This document shows, in pieces, positions 52,800 through 61,395 of a stretch of 64,000 bases of DNA. Numbering within the stretch: position 1 is the first letter of the stretch; each line of letters starts with the position of its first letter. The stretch comes from Modestobacter roseus (lineage in GTDB: Bacteria; Actinomycetota; Actinomycetes; Mycobacteriales; Geodermatophilaceae): assembly GCF_007994135.1 (NCBI RefSeq), contig NZ_VLKF01000001.1, forward strand, positions 1,612,001 to 1,676,000, given 5' to 3'. The translations under genes and the position numbers were made by a program. Below the pieces are notes generated by a model. The model saw only the letters and a program-made list of their open reading frames with translations, made no database searches and was not told where the DNA came from.

Positions 52800-54031
52800 C
52801 CGCCACCACCGACGCGACCGGGCCGTCGGCCGCACAGGTGCAGGCCGCCACCCGGGCGACCTACGTCGCCTTCATCGGGGCCGGCTTCGCCTTCGCCAGC
52901 TGGGCCTCGCGCATCCCACAGGTGCGCACCCGGCTGGACCTCGACCCGGCCGCGCTGGGCCTGGTGCTGCTGGCGATCGCCGCCGGGTCGGTGAGCGCGC
53001 TGCCGCTGTCCGGGCCGGTGATCGCCCGGCTGGGCTCCCGGCGCACGGTGACCCTGATGGCCGGGCTGCTCACCGTCGCGCTGGTCGTCGTGGCGGTGGC
53101 ACCGCTGATCGGCGTGCTCCCGCTGGTGGTCGGGCTGTTCGTCATGGGCTTCGCGAACGGCGCCTGGGACGTCGGCATGAACGTGCAGGGCGCCGTGGTG
53201 GAGCGGCACCTGCGCCAGGCTGTGATGAGCCGCTTCCACGCCGGTTTCAGCCTCGGCACGGTCATCGGCGCGCTGGGCGGGGCGGCGATGGTCGCCCTCG
53301 ACGTGTCGGTCACCGCGCACCTGCTCGGCGTCGCCGTCCTGATCGTGGCGGTGGTGCCCGCGGCGGTGCGGGCGTTCGTCGCCGACGTCGAGGAGACCCC
53401 GGACGGCGCGCGCCCGCCGGAGGCCGGTGGCGCGCTCGCCCGGTGGAAGGAGCCGCGCACCCTGCTGATCGGCCTGTTCGTGCTGGCCTTCGCCTTCGCC
53501 GAGGGGACGGCGAACGACTGGATCAGCATCGCGCTCATCGACGGCTACGGCCTCAGCCCCGCGCTGGGCACCCTGGGCTTCGCGCTGTTCCTCACCGCGA
53601 TGACCGCGGCCCGCTGGGTCGGTCCGCCGCTGCTCGACCGCTTCGGCCGGGTGCCGCTGGTGCGGGCCCTCGCCGGGCTGGCGGTGGTCGGGCTGCTGCT
53701 GTTCGTGTTCGGCCCGAACGCGGGCGTCGCCTTCGCCGGCGCGCTGCTGTGGGGCGCCGGCACCTCGCTGGGCTTCCCGGTCGGCATGAGCGCCGCCGCC
53801 GACGACCCGGCGCACGCCGCGACCCGGGTCAGCGTGGTCGCCTCGATCGGCTACTGCGCGTTCCTGGCCGGCCCGCCGCTGATCGGCTTCCTCGGCCACG
53901 AGCTGTCGGTGCTGCGCGCGCTGACCGTGGTGGCCGTGCTGCTCGCCGTCGCCACCGCGATCGCCGGCGCCCTGCGGGAGCCCGAGACGGCCGCCGAGCC
54001 CGAGACGGCTGCCGAGCCCACCGGGCGCTGA
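52796..54031 (+). CDS. MFS transporter
   Basis: A 411-residue, 12-helix major facilitator. It begins ATYVAFIGAGFAFASWASRIPQVRTRLDLD, has the motif A-like loop VIARLGSRRTVTLM, and ANGAWDVGMNVQGAVVERHLRQAVMSRFHAGFSLGTV, a stretch typical of the YfkF/YbjJ-like sugar or drug exporter group. The C-terminus has an EPETAA duplication from an 18-base repeat. It is coupled to TetR by ATGA overlap and is the probable effector of the operon. Substrate unknown. Confidence 0.92.
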   Translation: MTATTDATGPSAAQVQAATRATYVAFIGAGFAFASWASRIPQVRTRLDLDPAALGLVLLAIAAGSVSALPLSGPVIARLGSRRTVTLMAGLLTVALVVVAVAPLIGVLPLVVGLFVMGFANGAWDVGMNVQGAVVERHLRQAVMSRFHAGFSLGTVIGALGGAAMVALDVSVTAHLLGVAVLIVAVVPAAVRAFVADVEETPDGARPPEAGGALARWKEPRTLLIGLFVLAFAFAEGTANDWISIALIDGYGLSPALGTLGFALFLTAMTAARWVGPPLLDRFGRVPLVRALAGLAVVGLLLFVFGPNAGVAFAGALLWGAGTSLGFPVGMSAAADDPAHAATRVSVVASIGYCAFLAGPPLIGFLGHELSVLRALTVVAVLLAVATAIAGALREPETAAEPETAAEPTGR

Positions 54032-54047
54032 GCAGCGCCGGCGCGGG

Positions 54048-55729
54048 TCAGTCCGCCAGCAGCTGGTCGCGCACCTGACGGCGCAGCACCTTGCCGATCT
54101 GCGAGCGGGGCAGGTCCTCGACCGGCACCAGCCGGCGCGGCACCTTGTAGCCGGCCAGCTGCTCGCGGGCCCGGGCGCGCACGGCATCGAGGTCCAGGTC
54201 CGGGTCGTCGAGCACGACGGCGGCGACGACCTCCTCACCGCCGTCCGGGCCGGGCAGCCCGACCACGGCGGCGTCCCGGATGCCGGGCACGGCCCGGAGC
54301 ACCTCCTCGACCTCCGAGGGGTGCACGTTGAAGCCGCCGGTGATGACCAGTTCCTTGATCCGGTCGACCACGGTGACGAAGCCGTCGTCGTCGGCGACCA
54401 CGATGTCGCCGGTGCGCAGCCAGCCGTCGGCCAGCAGCACCTCGGCGGTCTCCTCCGGCCGGTTCCAGTAGCCGGAGAACACCTGCGGCCCGCGCACCAG
54501 CAGCTCCCCCGCTCCCCCGGTGCCCGCTCGACGGCCGGGTCCTCCGGGTCGACGATCCGCATCTCCGTCGAGGGGAAGGGCAGGCCGACGGTGCCCGGCC
54601 GGCGGGACGGGCCGACCGGGTTGCCCAGCACGATCGGTGAGGTCTCGGTCATCCCGTAGCCCTCCACGACCAGCCCGCCGGTGAGCTCCTCCCACCGCTG
54701 CGCCGTCGCGGCGGGCAGCGGCATGGCCCCGGACAGGGCGAACCGGGTGCTGGACAGGTCGGCGCCACGTTCGGCGGCGGCGGTGGCCAGCCGGTCGTAC
54801 ACCGGCGGCACCGCCGGCAGGAAGGTGGGCGGCAGCCGGCGGGCCGCGCTCAGCACCTGGTCGATGTCGAACCGCGGGAAGAGCACCAGCGTCGCGCCCA
54901 GCCGGACGGCGGCGACCAGGCCCAGCAGCATCCCGTAGGCGTGGAAGAGCGGCAGGACGCCGTAGAAGACCTCCTCCCCCTCCCGCAGCCCCGGCACCCA
55001 CGCCACCGACTGGGTGACGTTGGCCAGCAGGTTCCGGTGGGTGAGCACCGCGCCCTTCGGGGTGCCGGTGGTGCCGCCGGTGTACTGCAGCAGCGCGACG
55101 TCGGTGTGCGCCGGCCCCGGGTGCGCCGGGTCCAGCGCGGGTGCCTCGGCGACGAGGTGCTCCCAGCCCAGCGCACCGGGCGCCGGGCCGGTGATGGCCG
55201 ACCGGGTGGCCCGGGCCTTCGGCACCGGCAGCCGCAGCGCGAGCCGCTTCGGCCACGGCAGCGCCCGGGTCAGGTCGACGGCGACGACGGTGCGCCGGCC
55301 GGGGAGGTCCAGCCCCTGCACCAGCGGGGCGACCTTGTCCCAGACGACCGCGACGGTCGCGCCGTGGTCGGCGAACTGGGTCCGCAGCTCATCGGCGGTG
55401 TACAGCGGGTTGTGCTCGACCACCACCGCCCCGAGCCGCAGCGCGGCGTAGAACGCGACGACGTGCTGCGGGCAGTTGGGCAGCACCAGGGCCACCCGGT
55501 CGCCGGGGCCGACGCCGAGCCGGCGCAGCGCCTCTGCTGCGCGGGCCACCTGGTCGCGGAGCTCGGCGTAGCTCGTGGCGGCCCCGGAGAAGTCCAGCGC
55601 CGCGCGGTCGGGGAAGCGCGCCGCGGCCTCGGTCAGCAGGTCGCCGACGGTCTGCTCGGGCACGTCCACCCGGGCAGGCACCCCGGGGGCGTAGCTGCGG
55701 ACCCAGTGCGGCACCGGTTCGGTGGTCAC
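54048..55729 (-). pseudogene. Long-chain acyl-CoA ligase (AMP-binding), one-base frameshift
   Basis: A complete AMP-forming ligase is encoded but split over two frames. The N-terminal 405 or so residues have LLQYTGGTTGTPKGAVLTHRN (A3 motif) and VEGYGMTETSPIVLGNP. At APGERG the frame breaks. The rest continues one frame over with GELLVRGPQVFSGYWNRPEE, GWLRTGDIVVADDDGFV, VDRIKELVITGGFNVHP and the catalytic Lys region RSQIGKVLRR. A sixth G in the coding-strand run (C5 at 54506-54510) restores one frame, so a sequencing error is more likely than decay. It should activate fatty acids with CoA. GTG 55729 is the start and the ribosome site is weak. It is convergent with the MFS gene. Confidence 0.88.
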
Positions 55730-55766
55730 CCGGACAGCGAACCACGCACGGCAGGTGGGCCGCAGG

Positions 55767-57019
55767 TCAGTCCCCGCCGGGCGGCTCGTCCTCGACCGCG
55801 ACCAGCTCGTACCGGCGTCCGTAGGTCTCGATGACCGCCTGCACCGCGGCGACCACCGGGATCGCCACCAGCGCCCCGACGGCGCCGAAGAGCGCGGCCC
55901 CCACGATGACCGCCCCGAGCGCCACCGCCGGGTGCACCTGGACGGTGCGGGCGGTGATCCGCGGGCCGAGCAGGTAGTTCTCGACCTGCTGGTAGACGAC
56001 GCCGAACGCGACCACCGCGACCGCGTCGGCGGGCTGGCCGGACAGCGCGACCAGGGCGGGCACCCCGATGGCCAGGTAGGTGCCGATGGTCGGCACGAAC
56101 TGGGAGACCGCACCGGTCCAGATCGCCAGAGGCAGCCAGAACGGCACCCCGAGCAGCCACAGGACGACGCCGGTCAGCAGCGTGCTGATCGCGGCGAGCA
56201 CCAGCCGGGACACCAGGTAACCGCCGGTCTTCGCCACGGCGATCTCCCACACCGTGGCGATCACCCGCTGGTGCCGCGGCGGGAACCAGCGGGAGACCGT
56301 CCGCCGCAGCTGCGGCCCCTGCGCGGACATGTAGAAGGCGAACAGCAGGAAGGTGAGCAGCTGGAACACCAGCCCGACCAGCGAGGAGACGATCCCCACC
56401 ACGCCCGGGGTCAGCTCCTGGGCGAGCGTCTGCAGCCGCGCGGGGGTGAGCTGGAGCGACTCGACGACGTCCCCGGCGCTGAACTCCGCGTCGAAGGTCC
56501 GGTTGACCCACGCCACCCCGTCGCGCACGAAGCCGGGCAGCGCGCTGATCAGCTGACCGAGCTGGTCGACCAGCAGCGCGCCGAAGACGCCCACGAAGGC
56601 CGCGATCAGGCCGACCAGGCCGAGCAGCACCAGCCCGGTGGCCGCCCCCCTGCGCAGCCCACGGCGGGCCAGCGCGTCCACCACCGGCTCGACCCCGACG
56701 GAGAACAGCCACGCGCAGAACACCAGCCCCAGGAAGCCGCGCAGGTTGCCGAACGCCCACAGCGCGACCTGGAAGACGGCGAGGGAGAGGAAGACCAGCA
56801 CCACGCCCCGCCGCAACCACGGTGGGGCTTCCCCCGGCAGCCCGGACCGTCCGCTGGGCCCCGCGGCGAGATCCTCGCGGGGGGTCCGGCTGCGGGGCGC
56901 CACCGGTTCGGTGAGCGGCGGCGGGTCCACCGGCGGGGAGGTGGCGGGCAGGCCGGCCGGGGCGGGCCGGTGCGCGCGGGGTCGGTGCGCGCGGGGTCGG
57001 TGGGGACGGACTGGCCCAT
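55767..57019 (-). CDS. AI-2E family transporter (PerM-like), apparent frameshift near the N-terminus
   Basis: The main frame gives a permease of about 370 residues with eight hydrophobic segments. It starts at PPWLRRGVVLVFLSLAVFQVALWAFGNLRG, runs through the large loop DQLGQLISALPGFVRDG, and ends with the family block FVPTIGTYLAIGVPALVAL and VYQQVENYLLGPRI. The only start with a strong ribosome site (GGAGGAGGGG before ATG 57019, peptide MGQSVPTDPARTDPARTGPP) is in a different frame. Adding one base near the G runs at 56959-56966 joins the two. Two 15-base repeats lie at 56971-57000. The substrate of such proteins is usually unknown. Confidence 0.8.
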
Positions 57020-57214
57020 CGCCCCTCCTCCCCGGTCCCGGCCGCACTGGTTCGAGCCTGGCGACCCTAGGCGCGTCGGGCGGGTGCGGACCAGGGGCGG
57101 CGGGCCCCATCCGCACGTGGAGATCTCGTGACGATCCCGCGCCTGAGGTGCCATCGGGTGTGTCCCCGAGCACACCGATGGCACCACCTCCCCGCCGACC
57201 CCAGGAGGCCCGAG

Positions 57215-57937
57215 ATGCCGACCCCCTCGTCCCGACCGTCGGCCCGGCTCTGGCGCGGGGTGGTCCGGGCCAGCCGGCTCGCCGCCCCCGCGCTGTACGT
57301 GGGCACCGCCCTGCTGGGCGCCACCGCGACGTCGCTGACGTCCCTGCTGCTGGTCGGGCTGCTCGCCGGTGCGGCCATCGGCGTGACGGTCGCCCTGGCC
57401 GACCCGGGCTTCCCGGGTTCGGCGGCCGCCCGCCGCCGGGCGGTCTACGCCGCCGGCATCGGCGTGCTGCTGCTGCCGTTCGCCACCGGCATCGGGATGC
57501 TGGGCACCGCGGGCACGCTGGTGGTCCCGCTGCTGCTGGTGCTGTGCGCCGTGACGGCCGCCGGGTGGCTGGCCGAGCTGGACACCAGCGAGGCGCCGCC
57601 GGCCCGGCAGGGCGTAGCGACACCCCGGGAGACCGCATCCCGGGAGGCCGGACGCCGAGAGACCGGACGCCGGGAGACGGCGCCTCGAACCGACGTGCCG
57701 GACCTGCCGCGCCGCCCGGTCGACCAGCTGACCACCGACCAGCTGTTCGCCACCTGGACGGCCACCGGCGAGCAGCTGCGCCGGCCGGTGTCGCCGGTCA
57801 CCCGCGTCGAGCTGGCCGACCTGCGGTCGGCGCTGCTGGACGAGCTGCTGCGGCGGGAACCGGAGACCACCGCCCGCTGGCTGGAGCAGGGCGCACCCGC
57901 CCACGGCCACCACCGGGACGGCGGCACGCCGGTCTGA
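57215..57937 (+). CDS. Hypothetical membrane protein
   Basis: A 240-residue protein I do not recognise. ATG 57215 has a perfect AGGAGG six bases upstream. Four hydrophobic segments fall in about residues 20-125 (APALYVGTALLGATATSLTSLLLVGLLAGAAIGVTVALA, VYAAGIGVLLLPFATGIGML, LVVPLLLVLCAVTAAGWLAEL). A charged Arg/Glu/Thr repeat region (REAGRRETGRRET) follows, then a soluble helical tail (VDQLTTDQLFATWTATGEQLRR, ELADLRSALLDELLRREPE). The tail resembles small domains found on other actinobacterial membrane proteins. It is divergent from the AI-2E gene and convergent with the cold-shock protein gene. Confidence 0.72.
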   Translation: MPTPSSRPSARLWRGVVRASRLAAPALYVGTALLGATATSLTSLLLVGLLAGAAIGVTVALADPGFPGSAAARRRAVYAAGIGVLLLPFATGIGMLGTAGTLVVPLLLVLCAVTAAGWLAELDTSEAPPARQGVATPRETASREAGRRETGRRETAPRTDVPDLPRRPVDQLTTDQLFATWTATGEQLRRPVSPVTRVELADLRSALLDELLRREPETTARWLEQGAPAHGHHRDGGTPV

Positions 57938-58002
57938 GCTGGACCCACCCGTGCGGGCTGCGACCGGCTGACCTGCCGACCCGGGACGTGCGCGTGGGAC
58001 GG

Positions 58003-58034
58003 CTGTGGGCCGCCGGTCACCCGGCGGCCCACAG
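58003..58034. terminator. Bidirectional terminator
   Basis: A perfect 14-bp stem, CTGTGGGCCGCCGG (58003-58016) with its complement at 58021-58034, closes a TCAC loop. It lies between the convergent membrane-protein and cold-shock-protein genes, 20 bases after the stop of the latter. Confidence 0.8.
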
Positions 58035-58053
58035 TCGGGTCACGACCGCTGGG

Positions 58054-59226
58054 TCAGAGCGGCTGGACGTCCTCCGCCTGCAGCCCCCGGTCGCCCGGCC
58101 GGGCGGAGAACTCCACCCGCTGGCCCTCGTCCAGGCTGCGGTAGCCGCCCCGGTCGGCGATGGCGGAGAAGTGCACGAACACGTCCTCGCCGCCGTCATC
58201 GGGCTCGATGAACCCGAAGCCCTTCTCCGCGTTGAACCACTTCACCGTGCCCTGGCCGCCGCCGCCCCCGCCGCTGCGGCGAGCCGGGCGGGACTCCCGC
58301 GCCGGCCGCTCGTCGCGGTAGCGGTCGTCCCGGCCGTAGGAGTCACGGCCACGGGAGTCCCCGTAGGAGTCCCGGCCACCCCGCGACGGCCGTCCGCCGC
58401 CGCCGATGGGCTCGACCGAGTCGGCCTGCGGGCCGCGGTCGCCGGGGCTGGCGGTGAAGGAGACCCGCTGCCCCTCGTCCAGGCTGCGGTACCCGCCGTC
58501 GTCGGCGATGACGGAGAAGTGCACGAACACGTCCTGCCCGCCGTCATCGGGCTCGATGAAGCCGAAGCCCTTGTCCGCGTTGAACCACTTCACCGTGCCC
58601 TCGGACCCGGCACCGCCGCGGCCGCGCGCGGGGCGCTCGTCCCGCCGCCGGTCGTCCCGCCGGTCGTCGCGCCGGTCGAACTGCTCCCGCGCCGGCCCGC
58701 GGCCCAGCGCCTCGACCGAGTCGGCCTGCATGCCGCGCTGGCCGGGGCTGGCGGTGAAGGAGACCCGCTGCCCCTCGTCCAGGCTGCGGTACCCGCCGTG
58801 GTCGGCGATGGCGGAGAAGTGCACGAACACGTCCTCGCCGCCGTCGTCGGGCTCGATGAACCCGAAGCCCTTGTCCGCGTTGAACCAGCGGACGGTGCCC
58901 TCGCTGCCGCCGCCGCCGTGGCGCGGCGCCCGCTCCGGCCGGCGGCCGTACTCCTCGCGGGGCTCGTCCCGCCGGGACTGCTCACGGCCCGACTGCTCAC
59001 GACCCCGCCGGGGTGCGCCGCCGAGCGGCTGCACCGCGTCGGCCTGCAGGCCGCGCTGACCCGGGCTGGCGGAGAACTCCACCCGCTGTCCCTCGTCCAG
59101 GCTGCGGAAACCACCGTCGTCCGCGATGGCGGAGAAGTGCACGAAGACGTCCTCGCCGCCCTCGTCGGATTCGATGAACCCGAATCCCTTCTCCGCGTTG
59201 AACCACTTCACCGTGCCCTGGGGCAT
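58054..59226 (-). CDS. Four-domain cold-shock protein with Arg/Gly/Asp-rich linkers
   Basis: A 390-residue protein with four complete cold-shock domains at about 1-68, 109-174, 209-274 and 325-390. Each has [15 protein letters not shown] (RNP1; domain 2 reads TVRWF) and DVFVHFS (RNP2), so all four should bind single-stranded RNA or DNA. The linkers (about 40, 34 and 50 residues) are disordered and rich in Arg, Gly, Asp and Tyr, with RGRGG, DRRDDRR and SRGGRDSYG. Bacterial Csps are normally one domain of about 67 residues. The start is ATG 59226 with GGAAGAG upstream. Domains 2 and 3 are most alike, which suggests internal duplication. It is monocistronic with a strong terminator. Confidence 0.93.
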   Translation of the reverse strand: MPQGTVKWFNAEKGFGFIESDEGGEDVFVHFSAIADDGGFRSLDEGQRVEFSASPGQRGLQADAVQPLGGAPRRGREQSGREQSRRDEPREEYGRRPERAPRHGGGGSEGTVRWFNADKGFGFIEPDDGGEDVFVHFSAIADHGGYRSLDEGQRVSFTASPGQRGMQADSVEALGRGPAREQFDRRDDRRDDRRRDERPARGRGGAGSEGTVKWFNADKGFGFIEPDDGGQDVFVHFSVIADDGGYRSLDEGQRVSFTASPGDRGPQADSVEPIGGGGRPSRGGRDSYGDSRGRDSYGRDDRYRDERPARESRPARRSGGGGGGQGTVKWFNAEKGFGFIEPDDGGEDVFVHFSAIADRGGYRSLDEGQRVEFSARPGDRGLQAEDVQPL

Positions 59227-59607
59227 CCGTCTCTTCCCTGCTCTCGACATCCCCCGGCCCCGTCTCCGGGCCGGTCCATCCACCGGTGCACCTCGCCCGC
59301 TCGTCCTCGAGCGCGCGGCACCGGTCCCCCTCCACTGTGACAGGTGGGAGCGCGGACGGCGGAACGGACCGGGAACCGCCGATCCGCCGGGGGCGCCTGC
59401 CGGGCTCGGGGACCGGTGGCGGCGGACGGCTGACGCGTCACGTGCACGCTCCTCCTCCGCCCTGGTTCCTGCCGCAGCACGCGCCGGCGCTGGCCTCCGC
59501 GCAGGCCGGACGCGCCACCGAGCTCCACGGCTGGTTCACCCGCCAGGTCGCGCGGACCGGCCGCCTGAGTCCGGCCGGCCCCGGGCGGCTGCTCTAGCGT
59601 TCCCCGG
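59227..59607. other. 381-base intergenic region between csp-like and Gfo/Idh genes
   Basis: This divergent region should hold the promoters of both flanking genes and probably a long 5 prime leader for the cold-shock gene. I see no clear -35/-10 pair and no strong hairpin. A small frame at 59442-59597 (plus, 51 codons, GTG start) has high third-position GC after its first codons but no ribosome site; it is noted only as a possibility. Confidence 0.5.
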
Positions 59608-60681
59608 GTGACCTCCCCGTTCATCGCCGTGCCCGCCCTCCCCGCCGACGCCGACCCGCGGGAGGCCACCGGCCGTCCCGTCCGGTGGGGCGTGGTCGCC
59701 ACCGGCTCCATCGCCGCCACCGTGACCGCCGACCTCGCGCTGCTCCCCGACGCCGTGCTGCAGGCGGTGAGCTCCCGCGACGCCGGGCGCGCGCAGGCCT
59801 TCGCCGAGCAGTTCGGCTTCGCGTCCTGGTACGCCGACGGCGACGGCGGCACCGGCCTGGACCAGCTGCTGGCCGACCCGGAGGTCGAGGCGGTCTACGT
59901 CGCCACCCCGCACGCCCAGCACGCCGCGGTGGTGCGGGCGGCGCTGACCGCGGGCAAGCACGTGCTCTGCGAGAAGCCGCTCACCATCAACGCCCGCGAG
60001 GCCCGCGAGGTCGCCGAGCTGGCCCGGGACCGGGGGCTGTTCCTGATGGAGGCGGTGTGGACCCGCTTCCTGCCCGCGTTCCAGCGGGCGATGGCCATCG
60101 CCGCCTCCGGGGAGATCGGCACCGTGCAGTGGGTGGCCGCCGAGGTCGGCTTCCCCGCCCCCGCCGACCCGACCGCCCGGATCTGGGCCCGGGCCGACGG
60201 CGGCGGCTCGCTGCTCGACCTCGCCGTCTACCCGCTGCTGTGGGCGTGGGGCACCCTGGGCCGGCCCGCGGAGGTGACCGCCGTCGGCACGCTCAACGGC
60301 GAGGGCGTGGACGCCCAGGCCGCGCTGTCGCTGCAGTGGCCCACCTGTGCGCAGGCCCAGCTGACCACGTCGCTGCTGGCCCGCTCGCCGCACACCGCGC
60401 TGGTCTGCGGCACCGACGGCTGGATCCGCACCACCGGCGAGCACGCGGTGTACCGGCCCACCCGGCTGGACGTGCAGGCCGGCGAGGGCCCGCTGCGCAC
60501 CGAGGAGTTCCCGCTGATCGGCTCGGGCTACCCGTGGGAGCTGCGCGAGGCCACCCGCTGCATCCAGGCCGGGCTCACCGAGAGCCCCACCATGCCGGTG
60601 GCCGACACCGTCGCGACGATGGAGCTGCTCGACGGCGTCCGTCGGCAGCTCGGGGTCAGCTACCCCAACGACGAGGTCTGA
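59608..60681 (+). CDS. Gfo/Idh/MocA family oxidoreductase
   Basis: A 357-residue NAD(P)-dependent dehydrogenase. The Rossmann motif is WGVVATGSIAATVTADL, with CEKPLTIN carrying the conserved Lys and VEAVYVATPHAQHAAVV before it. FLMEAVWTRFLPAF and GGSLLDLAVYPLLWAWGTLG resemble dihydrodiol dehydrogenase and 1,5-anhydrofructose reductase-like members. It is not closely similar to the Gfo/Idh protein at 4190-5380. GTG 59608 is the start. It is convergent with the DUF1349 gene (9 bases between stops), and the substrate is unknown. Confidence 0.9.
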   Translation: MTSPFIAVPALPADADPREATGRPVRWGVVATGSIAATVTADLALLPDAVLQAVSSRDAGRAQAFAEQFGFASWYADGDGGTGLDQLLADPEVEAVYVATPHAQHAAVVRAALTAGKHVLCEKPLTINAREAREVAELARDRGLFLMEAVWTRFLPAFQRAMAIAASGEIGTVQWVAAEVGFPAPADPTARIWARADGGGSLLDLAVYPLLWAWGTLGRPAEVTAVGTLNGEGVDAQAALSLQWPTCAQAQLTTSLLARSPHTALVCGTDGWIRTTGEHAVYRPTRLDVQAGEGPLRTEEFPLIGSGYPWELREATRCIQAGLTESPTMPVADTVATMELLDGVRRQLGVSYPNDEV

Positions 60682-60690
60682 GCCCCGGGA

Positions 60691-61272
60691 TCAGTGCAGG
60701 GCGGCGTCGGCCGGTCCGGTCGCCCACCGGCGGAACCGGACCACCAGGCCCGCCCGGGTCGGGGCGCAGCAGTACGGGCCGGCGCCCACCGGGACGCCGG
60801 GCGGGAAGGCGGCCACCCGGACCAGCCGGAACGGCTCGTCGTCGACCCGGGCCCGCACGGTCACCGCGTCGCCGGAGCGGCTGGCCCGCACGGTGACCGT
60901 GCGGCCGGCCCACTCCGGCACCGGCGACACCGACCAGTCCGAGCGGCCCAGGGTGACCACGGCGCCCAGCTGCGGGGCCCCGTCGGAGAACTCGACGCCG
61001 GCCTTGAGCCAGGTCTCGGCGCCGGCGCGCAGCACCAGCCCGGCCTGGTCGAACTGCTGGTCGTAGTCGACGTCGACGGTCACCTCGACCGCGCCCGGGT
61101 CGCCCAGCGGGGCCAGCAGCGCATGGGCGTCGTCGTGCACGAAGCCGTAGGAGGTGTGCCGCCAGGCGTCGCTGCCCTCGACGGCGGTGACGAGCAGGTC
61201 CGGGCCGTCGGTGGTCACGGCTGCCGGTGGGGCGGTCCAGCTGCCGGCCGACCAGGGCTGCGGTGTGGTCAC
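60691..61272 (-). CDS. DUF1349 domain protein (concanavalin-like fold)
   Basis: A 193-residue soluble protein. DUF1349 features are EVTVDVDYDQQFDQAGLVLRAGAETWLKAGVEFSDGAPQLGAVVT and GPYCCAPTRAGLVVRFRRW, forming a jelly-roll fold related to carbohydrate-binding lectin-like domains; yeast Ree1 is a member. The start is GTG 61272 (TTPQPWSAGSW). It is divergent from the P450 gene with 123 bases between them and could share its regulation. The function is unknown. Confidence 0.85.
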   Translation of the reverse strand: MTTPQPWSAGSWTAPPAAVTTDGPDLLVTAVEGSDAWRHTSYGFVHDDAHALLAPLGDPGAVEVTVDVDYDQQFDQAGLVLRAGAETWLKAGVEFSDGAPQLGAVVTLGRSDWSVSPVPEWAGRTVTVRASRSGDAVTVRARVDDEPFRLVRVAAFPPGVPVGAGPYCCAPTRAGLVVRFRRWATGPADAALH

Positions 61273-61395
61273 CGGGCCAGTCCACCACGCCCGACGAGCC
61301 GTCCACCACCCGCACAGGGATGCGTGGGATGGTCGGGGCAGCCAGTGGCACACGCAGAGTCGATGGCCCACGCACAGTCGAGTTGGACGGGGAGC

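Noticed and set aside
54048-55729. Programmed frameshift in the acyl-CoA ligase
   Set aside because: No slippery heptamer with downstream structure is evident, the break is mid-domain, and two other genes in the window show the same one-base G/C-run defect. A sequence error is simpler.
56971-57000. Two 15-base repeats as a regulatory site
   Set aside because: They lie within the probable coding start of the AI-2E gene and code for a TDPAR repeat, so coding use explains them.
58057-59226. Regular repeats that could suggest a CRISPR array
   Set aside because: The repeats are about 200 bases, in frame, and code for cold-shock domains. There are no short direct repeats with unique spacers.
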